From Allolobophora icterica (Eukaryota > Annelida > Clitellata > Crassiclitellata > Lumbricidae): 64,000 nt of DNA. Below the pieces are notes generated by a model. The model was not told where the DNA came from. It saw nothing but the letters and a program-made list of their open reading frames with translations, and ran no database searches. Both the position numbers and the translations under genes were made by a program. The stretch covers positions 72,704,279-72,768,278 of the forward strand of contig OY744604.1 in assembly GCA_963556255.1 (NCBI GenBank). The letters run 5' to 3'. Shown here one piece after another: positions 47,124-62,100 of the stretch. Positions within the stretch are counted from its first letter, which is position 1; each line of letters opens with the position of its first letter.

Positions 47124-50100
47124 CTAACCAAAAAAACAATTTCATTTCCAACATAAAACTTCAACAAATGAATATAAAAGAACTTAAATTTCCTCAGTTC
47201 TGCCTTGAAATTATTTTCTGAAGTTTCAACATTTTCAAACCGGTTTCGAAGTGTTTGATAACTTAAAGATCTGCCCTGGTAAATGCTCTCTTCAGTTAGG
47301 TGTTAAGATACTATTCATTCTAGGCATCGAACGTAGTCATTTTATTATGATAGTAAATCTCTAATTCTTAAAAATTTTAAGTCAGTGACTTAATGTAAGA
47401 AATTTTTGTATCCATTAATATGCTACATAGTAAATAAATTATCACATTGGTTTACAACTGTACACTCGACGTTCTATAGTCGGTAACTTGAAATGTGTTA
47501 ACACACTCGCGTAGTAACAATTGTTAACGTAAGTTACGATTTCCAGTCTAACCTGTAAACACATGTCCTGAACGCCTGTACCGTCGTCCTAACAAGACTC
47601 CAATTATAAGGATGATAATTACTATCATAATAGCACCAATAATTCCAATTATCCAAATTGTTTCGAATCCTGAAAAGCAAAGAACAACTGTGTTTTTCAA
47701 ACCAGTTTAAATTATAATAGCTGTGCTTGAAATGCTGAAAAAGCTCACCGCAGAATGCCACATTAACGGTGACAAGTCTCTAGTCAGATGTTAATAATTC
47801 GTTAGCCCATCGTATTTAAAATATCAACAATACGAACATTGTATATTTCATCCGTTCCCGTAAGATTTCATTTACGTGTAGGTGATATCATTCTATTTAT
47901 CAAACTAGATTCATCAAACATTGCAGTACGAAACATCCAGACTGGAAGAAGTCAGTTTTCAATTTAGGGAGAAAGACATTCTCGGTAGAAGAGTTGTGAT
48001 TGTGAATATAGAAAGTTCCACCAGCAACTCTGAATGAACTCCGTGACAAGATTTATACCATGAGCAACATACTTTTCAACAGATACTGATCTTTGACAGA
48101 ATTGGCCTTTTACAGCGTCATACTATTAGGGCAGCGGTTCCCAAACTTTTCTGGGTCGCGACCCACTTGTGAATATATTGGCAGTCTCGATACCCACTGT
48201 GTAAAATTGAGCAGTGTATACTAAAATTTGCATCGTAAGTTGGTATCGAAATATGCGGATTTACGTACAGCGCTTAGAAAATTTAAAGCATTAAAAGGAA
48301 ATTTAGGTAAAAACAGTTTACAATTTACTGCAATCCAACTATAGTTATAGCCCAATCATAGCCAAATGTTGTTGCTGCAAAAACTAATTGTTTCTCGAAA
48401 AATGTGGCGACCCACTTGCCAGAGCTTCGCGACCCACTTTTGGGTCGCGACCCACAGTTTGGGAAACTCTGTCATAGGGTATAATCACGGGTGATAAGGG
48501 AGAATGGCAAATAACTTGCACTTGTTTTGTATATGAAGAGTGCCATGCAGAAGCGGATACGTTGAGATACAGGAGTCTTGAAAACCAGTAAAATGTGTGA
48601 TACGGTCTCAGTACGAGAAAGACTGTGTCCAAGAGGACACAGTTTTTCTCTCTGGTGCACTATCCTAGTTAGAGGCAGCAGTGTTCAGTCACGATGGCCA
48701 TTGAGTATAAAGTTGCAGAAGACGAGTCTCAGTCGAGTATAGATGTGAATATTATTATTATTATTAATGAGCTTTTATATAGCGCCCCTTCAAGGTTATC
48801 TACTCAGGAGCGCTCCTAGTCCAACCACGGCTAAAGAGAGTAGTTTTTAAGTTTGCAAGAAACAAGGTAGAGTGAGTCATAGGGACCAGGCGAAGTGCAA
48901 CAGGAAGGCCATTCCAGGTTGCAGGTCCAGCGACCGAAAAAGAACGTCGCTGCATAATGGCTGTCCGCGTGCGGGGGACCAATAGCTCGGCCTGGTCAGC
49001 CGAGCGAAGAGCAGATCTCCGCAAGACCCCCGAGGTAGAGCGACACAACTCCCGCAGGTATGGGGGAGCAAGTCCCTCTAGACAACGCCTAACCAGTGCA
49101 GAGACCCTATAGGCGATCCGCAGCGGGAAAGGGAGCCAGTGCAGAACATCCCGCATATAAAGAGAAACATGGCCAAATCTGGGGATGTGACCAATAAGAC
49201 GTGCGGCTGCACGCAAAACCCGGTCCAATATAGTCAAACGTGTAGCAAAATAGAGCTGGAAAGACATCGTGCAAAGTATTGACACAGACTAGATTAATAG
49301 CATGATCTTTTATTGCCGAAGCTGACACATATACACTAGACCAGTAGGCCTATATGCTATGGTTTATAGAACGTTTCTGAGTTTTGGCGCCAGAAAGTTA
49401 TACGTGGTTCTTCACGACAGAACACTCTGGGCAGCCATGAACAAGCCCACGAAGGATTGGACAAAACCTCGTGATTGACACAGGGCCTGTGACGAGGACC
49501 AGAGTCGTGGAGAAGCATCTCACATACTATATATTCGGCTTTCATACTGCATGAAGGAAGGCCTATGACAGAACAGTGTGACGTCACGTTGTGGAAACGG
49601 CAACGCTCAGCCGAGTTCGCCAACAGAGTTAGCTGATGAACAATTATGTGGTAACAGCAGGCTAAGCGATACTAAATGATGCAAGATGAAAAAGAATTTA
49701 GAGATTGCATAATATCTCAAAAATACTCACTGATTATATTCCATAAAGAGTAAAAAAAACTCACTTTCTGTTGTGTCCTTAGTATTGAATTGCACTAACA
49801 GCTTAGATCTAAACGAACCAAACTATTGAAACAAAATGAATGGCGAAAGGTTACATTTTGTATTTTTTAATATTACTACCTGTACTGGTTAAAGCTGCGC
49901 TCTTAGCTTTCTCCGCAGTAGTTGATGAATCCGACAGACCTGATGATAGCGAAGTTGATGCAGCGAATGATTTCTTAGAGATCGCACCAGTTACGGATTT
50001 AGACTTAACTTCTGAGAACTCCGAAGTAGCAGCTGGCATCTTTGCTGACATAGGGTATGTTTTCGGTGTCACTTTTGACGAGCTTGTTGTTGCTACATCT

Positions 50101-53100
50101 GTCGTGGCTGTTAAGGTCAGTGTGGATCTCGTCATTAATATTGATTTGCTAGTTGATATTGTTGATGTAGGTTTAGTAGTTAACCGTATGTAAGTGCTAC
50201 GTGTTTTTGTTGGTATAAGCTTACTTGTAGTCACAGTTGACGGTGATGTTGTTAGAGTACTTGTGGATATCTTTGAAGATCGGGAAAACGCATATGTCTT
50301 GCTACCTGACGCCTTTGAACTGCTAGAAGACATTGTGGGCATGCGGGGTGGTGTTGTTGGCGTACTTTTTGTTGTAGTTGGCACGCTTGATGACGAAGTT
50401 GAGGCAGTAGTTGATTGCGTTACTGTTCCAGTCGACGCTGTTGACAAAGTTGAAGCTGCAGTTGATTTCGTATATGTTCCAGTCGACACTGTTGACAAAG
50501 TTGAAGCAGTCGTTAATTGCGTACTGTGTGTTCCAGTCGACGCTGTTGACAAAGTTGAAGCTGCAGTTGATTTCGTATGTGTTCCAGTCGACGCTGTTGA
50601 CAAAGTTGAATCTGCAGTTGATTTCGTATATGTTCCAGTCGACGCTGTTGACAAAGTTGGACTCCGCTGTTTTCCTAGAGTAAAAATATGTAAATGCTTC
50701 CACGAGTACACTCACTATCTTATATTCAAACGACATCGAAAATATGATATCATCGTATTATCTATTGAATCAACAAGATGAAAGAAAATGTCCCTTGCCA
50801 TTATTTCTAGCCAAAGAAAAGAGTCTATCACGTTCTATGAAGCTGTTATAATTTCATGCCAGGTTGTTTTTAAAACTCACCGACAATACTTTATCTAGTG
50901 AGAAAAAATTGAGACAATGAACCTTAAAGCCATTTTGCATAGAAATATGCGCTCTAATCTGGTACAAATTAATCTCGTTTGTTGCAAACTTGACTACCTG
51001 TGGGAACATGTACATGTCATTCATTCATTCGTTAATTCACGGTATAGAATGTATATAACAGCATCCCTCCAAGGTAACGGTATCCAAGTTTCTCATATGT
51101 GGGCTTCCAGTCTCAAACTGAATGATGTTTCGAGGATGACAAACTGAATCAAGAGTTTGAGTATCCACAGTGTTCCACACTAACCACAACTGATTGAAAC
51201 GTCTTCGTTGTGACCGCAGTCATGAACTCCCCAGGGCTGTGCAGAGCACTGGTCAAGTCTTGTCTCAGTGCCATTGCATACGACGTCATCCAGCCAGATT
51301 TGACCCGTTCCACTTCCGTAACGTGACCCGATGAAAGTGCCAACATGTCTAATTCACACAGATATTCTTATTAAAAAATTATTTTTCATTCTTAAACATT
51401 CCTATTATAAAAATTACTAAAATAAAATTCGTATTGTAAATAATCGTAAATAGTGATTTTCTAATTATTTCATTTGTTTTAAACATTGAACAACATGGCT
51501 AATATGTTAAATATTTTTTTCTTTTATAATTAGCTACTTTGCTCTTGGCAGAAACTTAGAAGAACAGAAACTGAACATTAACAGTACGGCATTAGGCTAT
51601 TAGGTTGTCCTCGCGATGTAGGCCCCCACTTTTAAAAATAAAAAATCACCATATACAAGAATAATCGAAATACTGGCATTTTTTTATTTTAGTGCTTAAT
51701 AAATAAGATAGCGACAATGTATTAAATTCCATTCAATTCAAACTCTATAACAACATCTTCCAGAATTGTACATGGGTATCAGCCGTAACAAGAATGTTGA
51801 ATTACCCAAAACCAAGACTGTCACACGCAACTCCTGCACTGACGTTGTTGAATTCGTCATCGCAAACCGTTCCCCAAACACCCGCATAATAAATCTCCAA
51901 TCGGCCTTCTTTCGGATTTCCGGAGGAATTCGCAAGTCGCGCACGTGTACCTAAAGAAAAATATTACTCCAGGAGTCATTCGCTCTCTTTAAAACTGGTT
52001 ATTAAGTATCCTGATGCGTTGAACAACACGAACACAGTGTTAAGTTATAATGGAGGATGTCGTCAGGTAAGTGTAGTATGGAGACTTCGAGAGGCAAGTT
52101 GTGGTAAGGAAAGTATAGGCCCTAGTTAGCGTCTATAGGAGGTATGGTCAGGCAGGGGCCTCTACGCCATAGAAACATCGGGGCAAATGCTCCATCCAAG
52201 AAATGGGGGGGGGGATCTGTCAGTGTGTGTTCCATCATTAACGGGAGGAAGGAAGGGCAGGGAGGAAAAAGGGGAAGAAAAAATCTGCAATACTTCATGT
52301 CGAAAAGGAAACACTAAGACAATGGACCGTGAAGCCATTTTTCTCTGGAAATGCGCGCTCTGATCTGGTATAAACAAAACTCGAGTTCATGTCAACTCGA
52401 TTATCTCCATAAACACGCTCGCTTCGTTCTTTAATTCTATCACTAGTTCGCTCGTTCATTTACGGAATATAGAAAAACATTTCTTCGAAGAAATGCTATT
52501 CTCAGAATTTGTACTGTTATCTGAAAGATGTATGAGCATCACAGACTTATGTGAGAGTTTGAGAATCCACACCTACCGCAACTGATTGAAGCGTCTTCTC
52601 CGTGATTGCAGTTATGAACACCCCACGGCCTTGCAGAGCACTGGTCGAGTCCTGTCTCAGTACCATTGCATGCGACGTCATCCAACCAGATTTGACCAGT
52701 TCCACTCCCATAACGAGTCCCGATGAATGCGCCGACATCACTGATTTCAAAAGAGTATTCTTATTAGACTTCTTATTTTACTTTAACCTTCCTAATATTT
52801 TAAGCATTACTATAAACGCTGCTCTTATTATCTTAAACAGTGATTTTATAAATATTATATCTTCCTACTATTTTAAGCATTACTATAAACGCTGCTCTTA
52901 TTTTCTTAAACAGTGATTTTATAAATATTATATTTATTTTAAAATATGAAATGCATCATAAAGTCGAAACATTTAACGCACGTATTTAACTAATTTGCTC
53001 TAGGAAACATCTAGAATGCTATGAATTATATATTTACACTATGGGGAAATAGATGTTTCAAGTTGCCCTCAGTATGTACTCTTAAAAGTTCAAAATCACA

Positions 53101-56100
53101 AGCAAAGTGTTTCAAATTCAACTTTAGCAGATTTATTTTAAGGTTCCGGGTCAGAAGGCTATCCACCTGCATGAATTATCTGTGGTAAAGGTTAAGTAAG
53201 TAAGTAAAAGTTAGTATATCCTTTATTGAACCAATTGCTAACCGCACTTTGGTGTGTTAGCTATGGGTAGCGTTCGCCAAATAAAAATTATGGAACGAAT
53301 TAGACAGTGCCATTTTGAATAGACACTATAACAACATCTTCCAGAATTGCACTGGGTATCAGCTGTAACAAGAATATTAAATTACCCAAAACCAAGACTG
53401 GCACACGCAACTCGTGCACTGATGTTGGTGAAATCGTCATCACAAACCGTTCCCCAAACACCTGCATAATAAATCTCCAATCGGCCTTCATTCGGATTTC
53501 CGGAGGAATTCGCAAGTCGCGCAATTGTACCTAAAGCAAATATTGCTCCATGAATCAGACGAACTGCAATCTGATCTCAGAAAGAACAACGCGTTATTTT
53601 ATTTGATTAATTCTGTCCAACAGCCGTAGTCTTAGAGTTACTGGATCTAGAGAACTGCAGCACATATTGATTCGTCGCTGTGGTTGGTTCCCTTATGCCC
53701 AGCCTATCATCCTACACTGTTTAATCGAAGAAAATTCATGAGCGATTTTTAACGCGTAAGTTACACATAATATGAGACTCTAATCGAGATCACATCATAC
53801 CTATATACCTATCATTGCACCGACGTCGTTTTTATAAAAGTGGGCATCACTTGCATGAAGCATAGGTAAGCCACGTGAACGCACTTTCTTAGTAATTAGG
53901 CTCAATACACTTTTCATATTAACATCTGATCGAATTTTTTTAGAAAATATAAATACCTCTTACTGAGGCACTCGAAAGTAGCCATATAAATTTTAAGCTA
54001 CATTATCACATTATATTATATACTGTTACATTTCATTAAGCCTGAAAGTGCGTCTACTCTTCAGATTGATAACTGTGTTGCTACTCTTCTGTGGCCGTTC
54101 ATTTGAGAGTAGCTGGAACCTTTTATCTGAAACTATTTACTGTTTAATGTCCGCAACTCATTTATTGAAATTTGGAGATAAAGAAGAGCAGGCCCTGAAG
54201 CTTGCCTGGGAGGCAGCCGTGCAGGCCCGGTTCGTCCGTTAGGCAAACTGGGCAGCCGCCCAGGGCCGCTGATTTTAGGGGCCGCCAAGTTTCCATTTTT
54301 CCAAAATTATTTAATTATTATTATTCGCTAGATCGAAGTATTATAGTGCCGGTTGATAGTGTTGGTGTAATAAATTGCCCAGGCGTAACCGCGAATTCCT
54401 AAAAAGTTCATCAACTTTTTTTCTAAGATGAAATTCCCAAAAAGATGGATGAAATGACCATGACGAAAATCTTAAAATTTTCGGGCGGTTTGCTTAGGGC
54501 CGCCGATTTGCCCAGGGCCGCCAAATGTCTGGAGCCGGGCCTGCAGCCGTGGATATGAAGTGTTAGTGACTTCAGTTTCTTGGCCTCAGAATCAAAGGGC
54601 GGGTGGCTAGGCCTCTCCATCGCCGTCTGATCTTCCCACCGATGGTTTACCGTAAGCATACTTATTACCGCTGAGTTGGCTAGTTGGTGCAGGTGGAGCG
54701 GAGATCTTGAAATAAATTTCTGCACCGGGGATTTGAACCCTCGACCTCGCGGTTAACAGTCCAATACACTGATCACTTGACTATCAGGAACCAAAGTTTA
54801 TCACTGAACTGAAAACTTTATAGTCCACTATGTCTTTGGTTCACAAAAAGGATTGTTACATTTTTATTACTCAGTGATTCTTTCGCATTAAAAGACGCAC
54901 ATAATGCTCAAAATCCCACTGAAATTAACCCGTGAAAACATGCGTTGATACTATGTCTATTTAGAATCAACTAATAACTGAAATAAGAAAGAAAATCAAT
55001 TACTCAGTAATTGATAGTCAATAGAAAATACTGAAAAGGTACAAGTTCTTGAGAATGGCAAACGCTTAATACTGTGCTAGAGAAGCAATGTGTGGAGTAC
55101 GACACAACACAGATTATATCACATTTGTGACAATCACTTACCGCAGCTAATTGAGACATCTTCACCGTGGCCGCAATCATGCGCACCCCACTCCTTTTGG
55201 GTGCACTGTTCTATGCTACTCTCTGTTCCGTTGCATTTTACGTCATCTAGCCATATTGCATCTGATCCACCTCCGTGACGATTGCCAATCACAGCACCGA
55301 CGTAGCTGATGGTAAATGCAAATAAAAAGGTGTCAAACAGATGTCAAAATACACTGAGATTTACAATACAGATTAACTACTAGCAAAAATAATAATTACC
55401 CTGCAAAATGTTCGTGAATCGGGCTGTACGATTGTGTTTTAGACTCTGTAACAAAGACCGTGTCTCAACTACTCAGAGTTCTCAGCATTGCTTCTAATAT
55501 TTGAACGTAACCGCTACGAGCTGGAATCAATCAATGAATCAATCAATCAAACATTTATGTAGCTCTCTTTCAAGCAGCCTGATTCTCCTTACAGATTTTA
55601 TTTTAGTCATAGTTACAGTTTTAGTTAATGGTTTTTTATTTTAGTTATAGTTACAGTTATAGTTAGTATTATTTTTTAGTTATAGTTATAGTTATAGTTA
55701 CTGGACTTTTATTTTAGTTAATTTTAGTTAGTACATAATTACAAGTGACCCCAATGGCACTCCTCCTGGTCCGTATATGGGGTCATCGATTAATTATGTT
55801 AGCAGATTTTAGGCAGTTTTTGATCTCCTACCCTTGTCATCAACTGTCAAACATTCAAGGACCCCCTAACAAAATTATGTCAAAGAAAATTACCCTACCC
55901 TCAGCATATTCCAATGACTCTAACATGCAAAAAACTGATATTGCCAAAAAACAAAACGTTGTTATTCAGATTTTAATTTGATACTTCATGGCTACAGTAC
56001 TGTCTGTCACAGATATTGAACATGGTAACTTTTTTTTATAATATTCCTTTTAACATAGAAAATTAAAATCAAAACAAGTTGCTCACTCTCAAATTAACAA

Positions 56101-59100
56101 TCGAAAGAAAAAATTATCTTTCCATCAAAAAGAAACTCGAAATATTAGATTTTCGAAAAGAAACCAGAATATTCGGAAGGAGAATATGCAGCACATTTTC
56201 TCATTTTATCTTGGAACAATAAACAGGATAGTTTAAAACGAATAAAATATCGCGTTTGATTAAATTCGCCATGTTTTTCGATATTGCACTTTTTTTATTT
56301 CATTAACGAAAATAGCGATGAATTTTCGTTAGTGTTTTTTCGTTATAGTTATAGTTATAGTTAATGATATTTTTTAGTTACAGTTATAGTTATCGTTAAC
56401 GAAATCAATTTTGGTTCGTTAACGATCATTTTCGTTATCGTTAACGTTAACGAGAATCACACTGCTTTCAAGGAAGCTATTCAGAGGCGCCCCCAGCCCA
56501 ACCCCCGGCGAATGAGAACAGTTTTTAGAGCAGATAAGAAAGCGGTGGATGAGTTTCGAGGAAGAGACCGCAGCTCAGGAGGAAGCCCATTCCAAATAGA
56601 GGGTCCAACCACGGAGAAAGCGTGCTGCTGCATAGTAGCGGTGCGTGCGAAAGGAACAGAGAGGTCACCACGGGTGGTAGAGCGAAGAGAGCGGTGACCA
56701 GGTGGAGCAGAGGCACGGAAACAGAGTACACGCAGATTCAAGGGAGCACAGCCAAGCTGGCATTTCCAGACAATGGAGGCAACCCGGTAGACAATGCGTT
56801 GCGAGAGTGGTAACCAGTGGAGGACATCTCGCATGTATTCATCGACATTGCCAAATTTAGGAATGCACCCAATCAAGCGCGCAAAAACAAAACAAAACTA
56901 AATCACAACAGGCATATTCCAGGAAGCCGGCGGAAGGAAGCACGAAGCAGAATGCGACAGGACATTTTACCGAAAACGATAAAGTTTTAGACGCAGGAGG
57001 TTTTAAACCGAAACGCAACAAGGTCACTGCAACACACGCCAAAGCTCACCTCGCATAATGGTCGATGCAATCTTTTAAGAAGTAAGCAAACAGTCGGACC
57101 AATTAAAATGAATTTGTTTTTCATTCTGCAATGAGTCGCGTAGAGCATCACTATATGAGACATACAGTCCATGAGTTCGTACGTATTGTGAAATTAAACG
57201 AGCAATTTAATGACACAGCATCCAAGCCGTCGAGGTGAGGCGATAAACAGAGTAGCCTTTCTACAACATATCCAACTCAAAACTATAAACATAGCACATA
57301 CATGATGGATCATTCCCGCTCCAGCCTTTTGCTCCTTCCAAACTGCAGTTCACATTATAGCAGCTCGCGCTGGTTTTAACCAGTCTATGATGCTCGCTAT
57401 AACGTAAGCGTAGATTTTTTCCAAACCTTCCGTCGTGGCCAATCCAAGCTCATAGTCAATTAACATTTTAATAGTGATCACATGAGCAGGGAAACTTACC
57501 CAAATCCGAGACTGGCACATGCCACTTGTGCGCTGATGTTCGAGAAGTGGTCATCACAGACTGTTCCCCAGATTCCTGAGTAGTAGATCTCCAATCGTCC
57601 CTCTTTTGAGTTGTTACCGAAAGAATTGATTAATCGCACTGCAAAGTCTCGAGTGTCTCCTACAAATTCCAGCATTTATAATTCCGAAATCATAAAAGAA
57701 ACTCTGACGAGATCTCTCTTTCCTTCATATCTCTATTCTCCAAGTGATCGTGTGACAGAATCGTATATACACAATCAGCACAACGTGCCATTAAATTAAA
57801 AATAATACTGTACATAAATTGTGTCCATGATATGTGTTATTATGTATGAGGATACGAACTGAACCTTCATTTAAGCTTACCACATCTAATAGACACATCT
57901 TCAGTATGCGAACAATTATGAGAACCCCAAGAGCTTCGTGGACACTGGTCGATACTCTGCTCAGTTCCAACGCAGGCGACGTCATCCAACCAGATTTGTC
58001 CAGTTCCACTGCCATGACGATTTCGGATGAATGTTCCATTATATCTAGTTTCACAGACAAAAATCAGTGAGCAACTATTTTCTTCAACACTACATGCGCT
58101 ACAAGACGGTTTCAAGAAGAAGGCCCAACAAAAGATAATGCACAATGAGTTTGAATTTATGTGCGAAAGCCCGACTGTTGCATATCGCATTGGAGACTGG
58201 AATAGAAAGCTCTCTGGCACATGCTGAAGCGGTTCTGACAAGCGAACTCGTTCCTGTAGAAGGATCTTGCGTGTAATTCATTGCGCAAGACGAAGCTAAT
58301 TTTGTTCTTTTCGCATAATGTTCCCAGCTATGCGATAATCAAGGCATGCCGGTAAAATAGTTTAGGATGCACTGGAGCTGATGGAACCAGTACTTTGGCA
58401 TGCCTGCAAAGATTGAATTCAAGGTGTAAATTAATAAATGGAAACGCAATATAGCAAATCAAATTGTTGATGAAATCTAGTATTACCGAAATGGATAAAA
58501 TGATCTGAAATACCCGAAACCGAGGCTGGCACAAGCTACTTTTGCATTGGCCTCTGTGAATACACCGCTGCTGCAAACAGTTCCCCAGACACCGCCGTAA
58601 TAGATTTCCAGACGTCCCTCTCTGGGATTGTTAGCCGCATATAGAGAATTTACAAGCCTCGTCGTTGTTCCTATACACGATTAAACAAATAGAAATGTTC
58701 AAATATAAAAGAAATCAAATTTCGCGTTATATAATAAAATTCATATTTTTGAATCATAGGTTTCGACACTCCTACTACAATCCTGTTTAAGACTGCTTAG
58801 ATCGTTGAAATCATATTTGTTCGTTAAAATATTTAGCGGTTTTCAAAATTCTCATTTAATTAAAAGTGCATTCTTTTTCAATGAGTACTTTAACTACTAT
58901 AATTCGCTTAAATTATACAATCTTAAACTTCTCTAAGCCCTCACCTTCCAAAGATCTTGGTAAGTTAATTTCTAGAATTTCTATAGGTCCTAAAACTCAG
59001 TAAACGAATTTTATGGTGTCAACATTTCTATAGTTGGGCACAAAAATTTTGAAAAATCTCAAAACCGATCAACAGAAGCCTTATTTAAGCTATTGAACTA

Positions 59101-62100
59101 AACAAATAAGCTAAAATGGATGACTGAAAAGCACAAAATAAAGTTGAAAGAAATTGCTATAGCATATGTGGTTTTATAGAAAGTTAAATTCGCATTACCA
59201 ATAATCTAATAAACATTTCGCTCTTCGTACAGTACGTGTAAGTTTGATTAATTATCAATCAAGAACTTAGCCTACCGCAACTAATTGAGACGTCTTCGTT
59301 GTGAGTGCAGTCATGTGTTCCCCATGGAGAATGCCTGCATTCGTCGATGCTCTGTTCGGTACCCTCACAGTTGACTTCATCCAGCACTATTTGACCAGTT
59401 CCATTGCCATGACGTTTGCCGATAAAGGTGCCAATGCGTCTGTAACGAGATAAAGAGAAGGATCCAGATGCAAAAAGATAAACACCTGCCTTGTATACAG
59501 CTAAAAGAATTGTCAATGTATATTGAAATGTTTTCATTCTAGATAGACCTAAAAATAAAAAATAGTGTAGGCCTATAACGATTGTCAATTTTTACTAACT
59601 GAAATATTTCCGTCAAGCTTGCCCGTGGTTCACCTCCACCGATAATAAGCATTTTAAAAATCATCCTTTTTGCAGATGACACTAATGTATTTTATTCCAG
59701 TGAATCCTTAGGCCAACTTGTAGATACAATAAATGAAGAACTAAAAACAGTAGCTGACTGGTTTAGAGTCAATCGGCTCTCACTAAATGTGAAAAAGACT
59801 TGTTTTATTATATTTCGATCTGCTAAAAAGTCACTTCCGCCACTCCTAAACTCCCTCATGGTAGATGATATAACAATCAGTCAAGTGCAATCCACTAAAT
59901 TTCTTGGGATCATTATTGATGAATGCTTAACATGGAAACATCATATCAATGCTGTGGCTATGAAAGTAGCTAAGAATATAGGTATACTGTCTAAAATATC
60001 GTATCTTATACCTGCCCATATACGGAAAAGCTTGTACTACACATTAATATACTCATACCTTACTTATGGTAATATTATCTGGGCATCTACATATATCACA
60101 AGATTGAAGAAACTCTCAACACTGCAAAAAAGGGCTGTAAGAGTAATTGCACTTGACAAACGATATTCTCATACTAATATTAGATTCGCTGAATATAACA
60201 TTATAAAATTTCTAGATATAAATACTATGCAAGTTGGTATAATCATGTATAAATATTTCAATAATTTGCTACCAAATTCTTTTCCTAGGCTTTTTACTAA
60301 AATAACTGAAATACATAGTCATTTTACAAGGTCAACCATGGCAGTATCTAAAATATATACAAGAACTAATTATTACCGATTTTCCCTTCGTTCTACTGGA
60401 CCTAGAATATGGAATACTATACCACTGAGCATCCGACATCCAGCCACAATTAGTAGCTTTAAAAAACAATGGATAAAATATTTAAATGCCAAAGGAGCCT
60501 ACCAGGTCTAAAAACATGATTGGGAATTCTTGGTCTGCATGGGATATCAATGCTGATCCAGCTTTGCTTTGCTAACTGATTGCTAAATGTTTGTTAACTT
60601 GTTTGGTGCTGTAAACCAATGATAAACAATGCAATTGCCATCAATATGTAGATGGATTGTGGGTTACCCTAATATAGCGGGGCTAACGCCCCTTTTGGGT
60701 CGCCCTTGTTCCGGTCCAGTGCAAAATGTGCTAATTCAGTCATAGTGCTTAACATACAGTATTAACTCATTATTTAGAAAGTATAACTGCAAAGGTTCTA
60801 ATTTTATTTTCAAACTTTACATATCAAATGAATGAATGTATTAACATCACTGCTTTAATATTTCGCATATTATGATGATACGTGCACTGTTCAAGGAACA
60901 ATAAAGATTGATTTGATTTGATTTTGATAACGGCTTCAACTGCTTAATGAACTTACTTTTTAAAGATACTGTTGTCTAAATTTTAACAGTTTAAGATTCC
61001 ATGTCACAGAAACACACACATAAAAATGCAAGAACACCGACCGATCTAAATTTCTATTAAAACCGGTATTCATTTTATGTGTATTGCCTTATAGTTTTGT
61101 CGTTCTTCAGGCATCACAGGACACTATTGTCTCTTAGACCCTGTGCCTTAACATAAATATGTGTTTAGTTTGAGCTAATGCAGAACTGCTAATGCAAGTG
61201 TATTACGCAAAAGTATTGGCAATAATTAGTAACTCGACTACTCACTACACGCATTCAGCATTCATAGTGGCATTCTCTAAAAAACTAACATTTACAAAGA
61301 AAATGTCTCGAATATATAACGCCAAATACTTATATAGGGCATACCCATAGCCAAGGCTAGCGCAGGCTACGCTTGCGCTAAAATTCGTGAAGCTGTTATC
61401 GCACACTGTACCCCAGGATCCAGAGTAATAAATCTCTAATCGCCCCTCTTTTGGATTCTTGGTGTGAGAAAGCGAATTGACCAATCTCATTGTAAAATTC
61501 TGAACAATTCCTAAAATAGCAATATGACAAAAAATTTCATGTATATTATCATAAAACTATATGACGTGATTGGTAAACAAATGCAAACTGCTTAAAGGTT
61601 TATCACTACAATCAACCGAAAAGTAATTGACAGGTTATTACAGGACCTGGTGTTCTAGTAAGATTCGAGTCAAACTTTCAACTATCACACAGGTGCAGTA
61701 AGTCTTAGTCTTCGGTCCTTTGGACCTTGTAGCTGTGCAGTTTACATAAGCCAACTAATAGGCGTGCGCACATGTGTCATGTATAGGATATTTACCTTTA
61801 TCTTGACTTACAAAAGATACTTGCTGAGGATTTTCAGTTGATAATCCTTATGACTTTTGTCGTAGGAGCACATTATAAATTATGTAGGCATAAATTACAT
61901 GAATGTTTAGCACTTTAACGACGAGAGCGTACTAAAATGTATGAAAAAATTTAAGTTTAATTATATTTTTTATTATGTTGATACCAATATATTGAGGAAA
62001 GGTTATGCCACTAACCGCAGTTTACTCCAACATCTTCGCTGTGATTGCAGTTATGCAATCCCCAGGGTCGATACGTGCATTTGTCAATACTCGGTTCACG

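Noticed and set aside
50194..50781. Plus-strand Val/Asp-rich ORF
   Set aside because: Antisense of the receptor B stalk exon, whose minus-strand reading has matching splice sites and phase.
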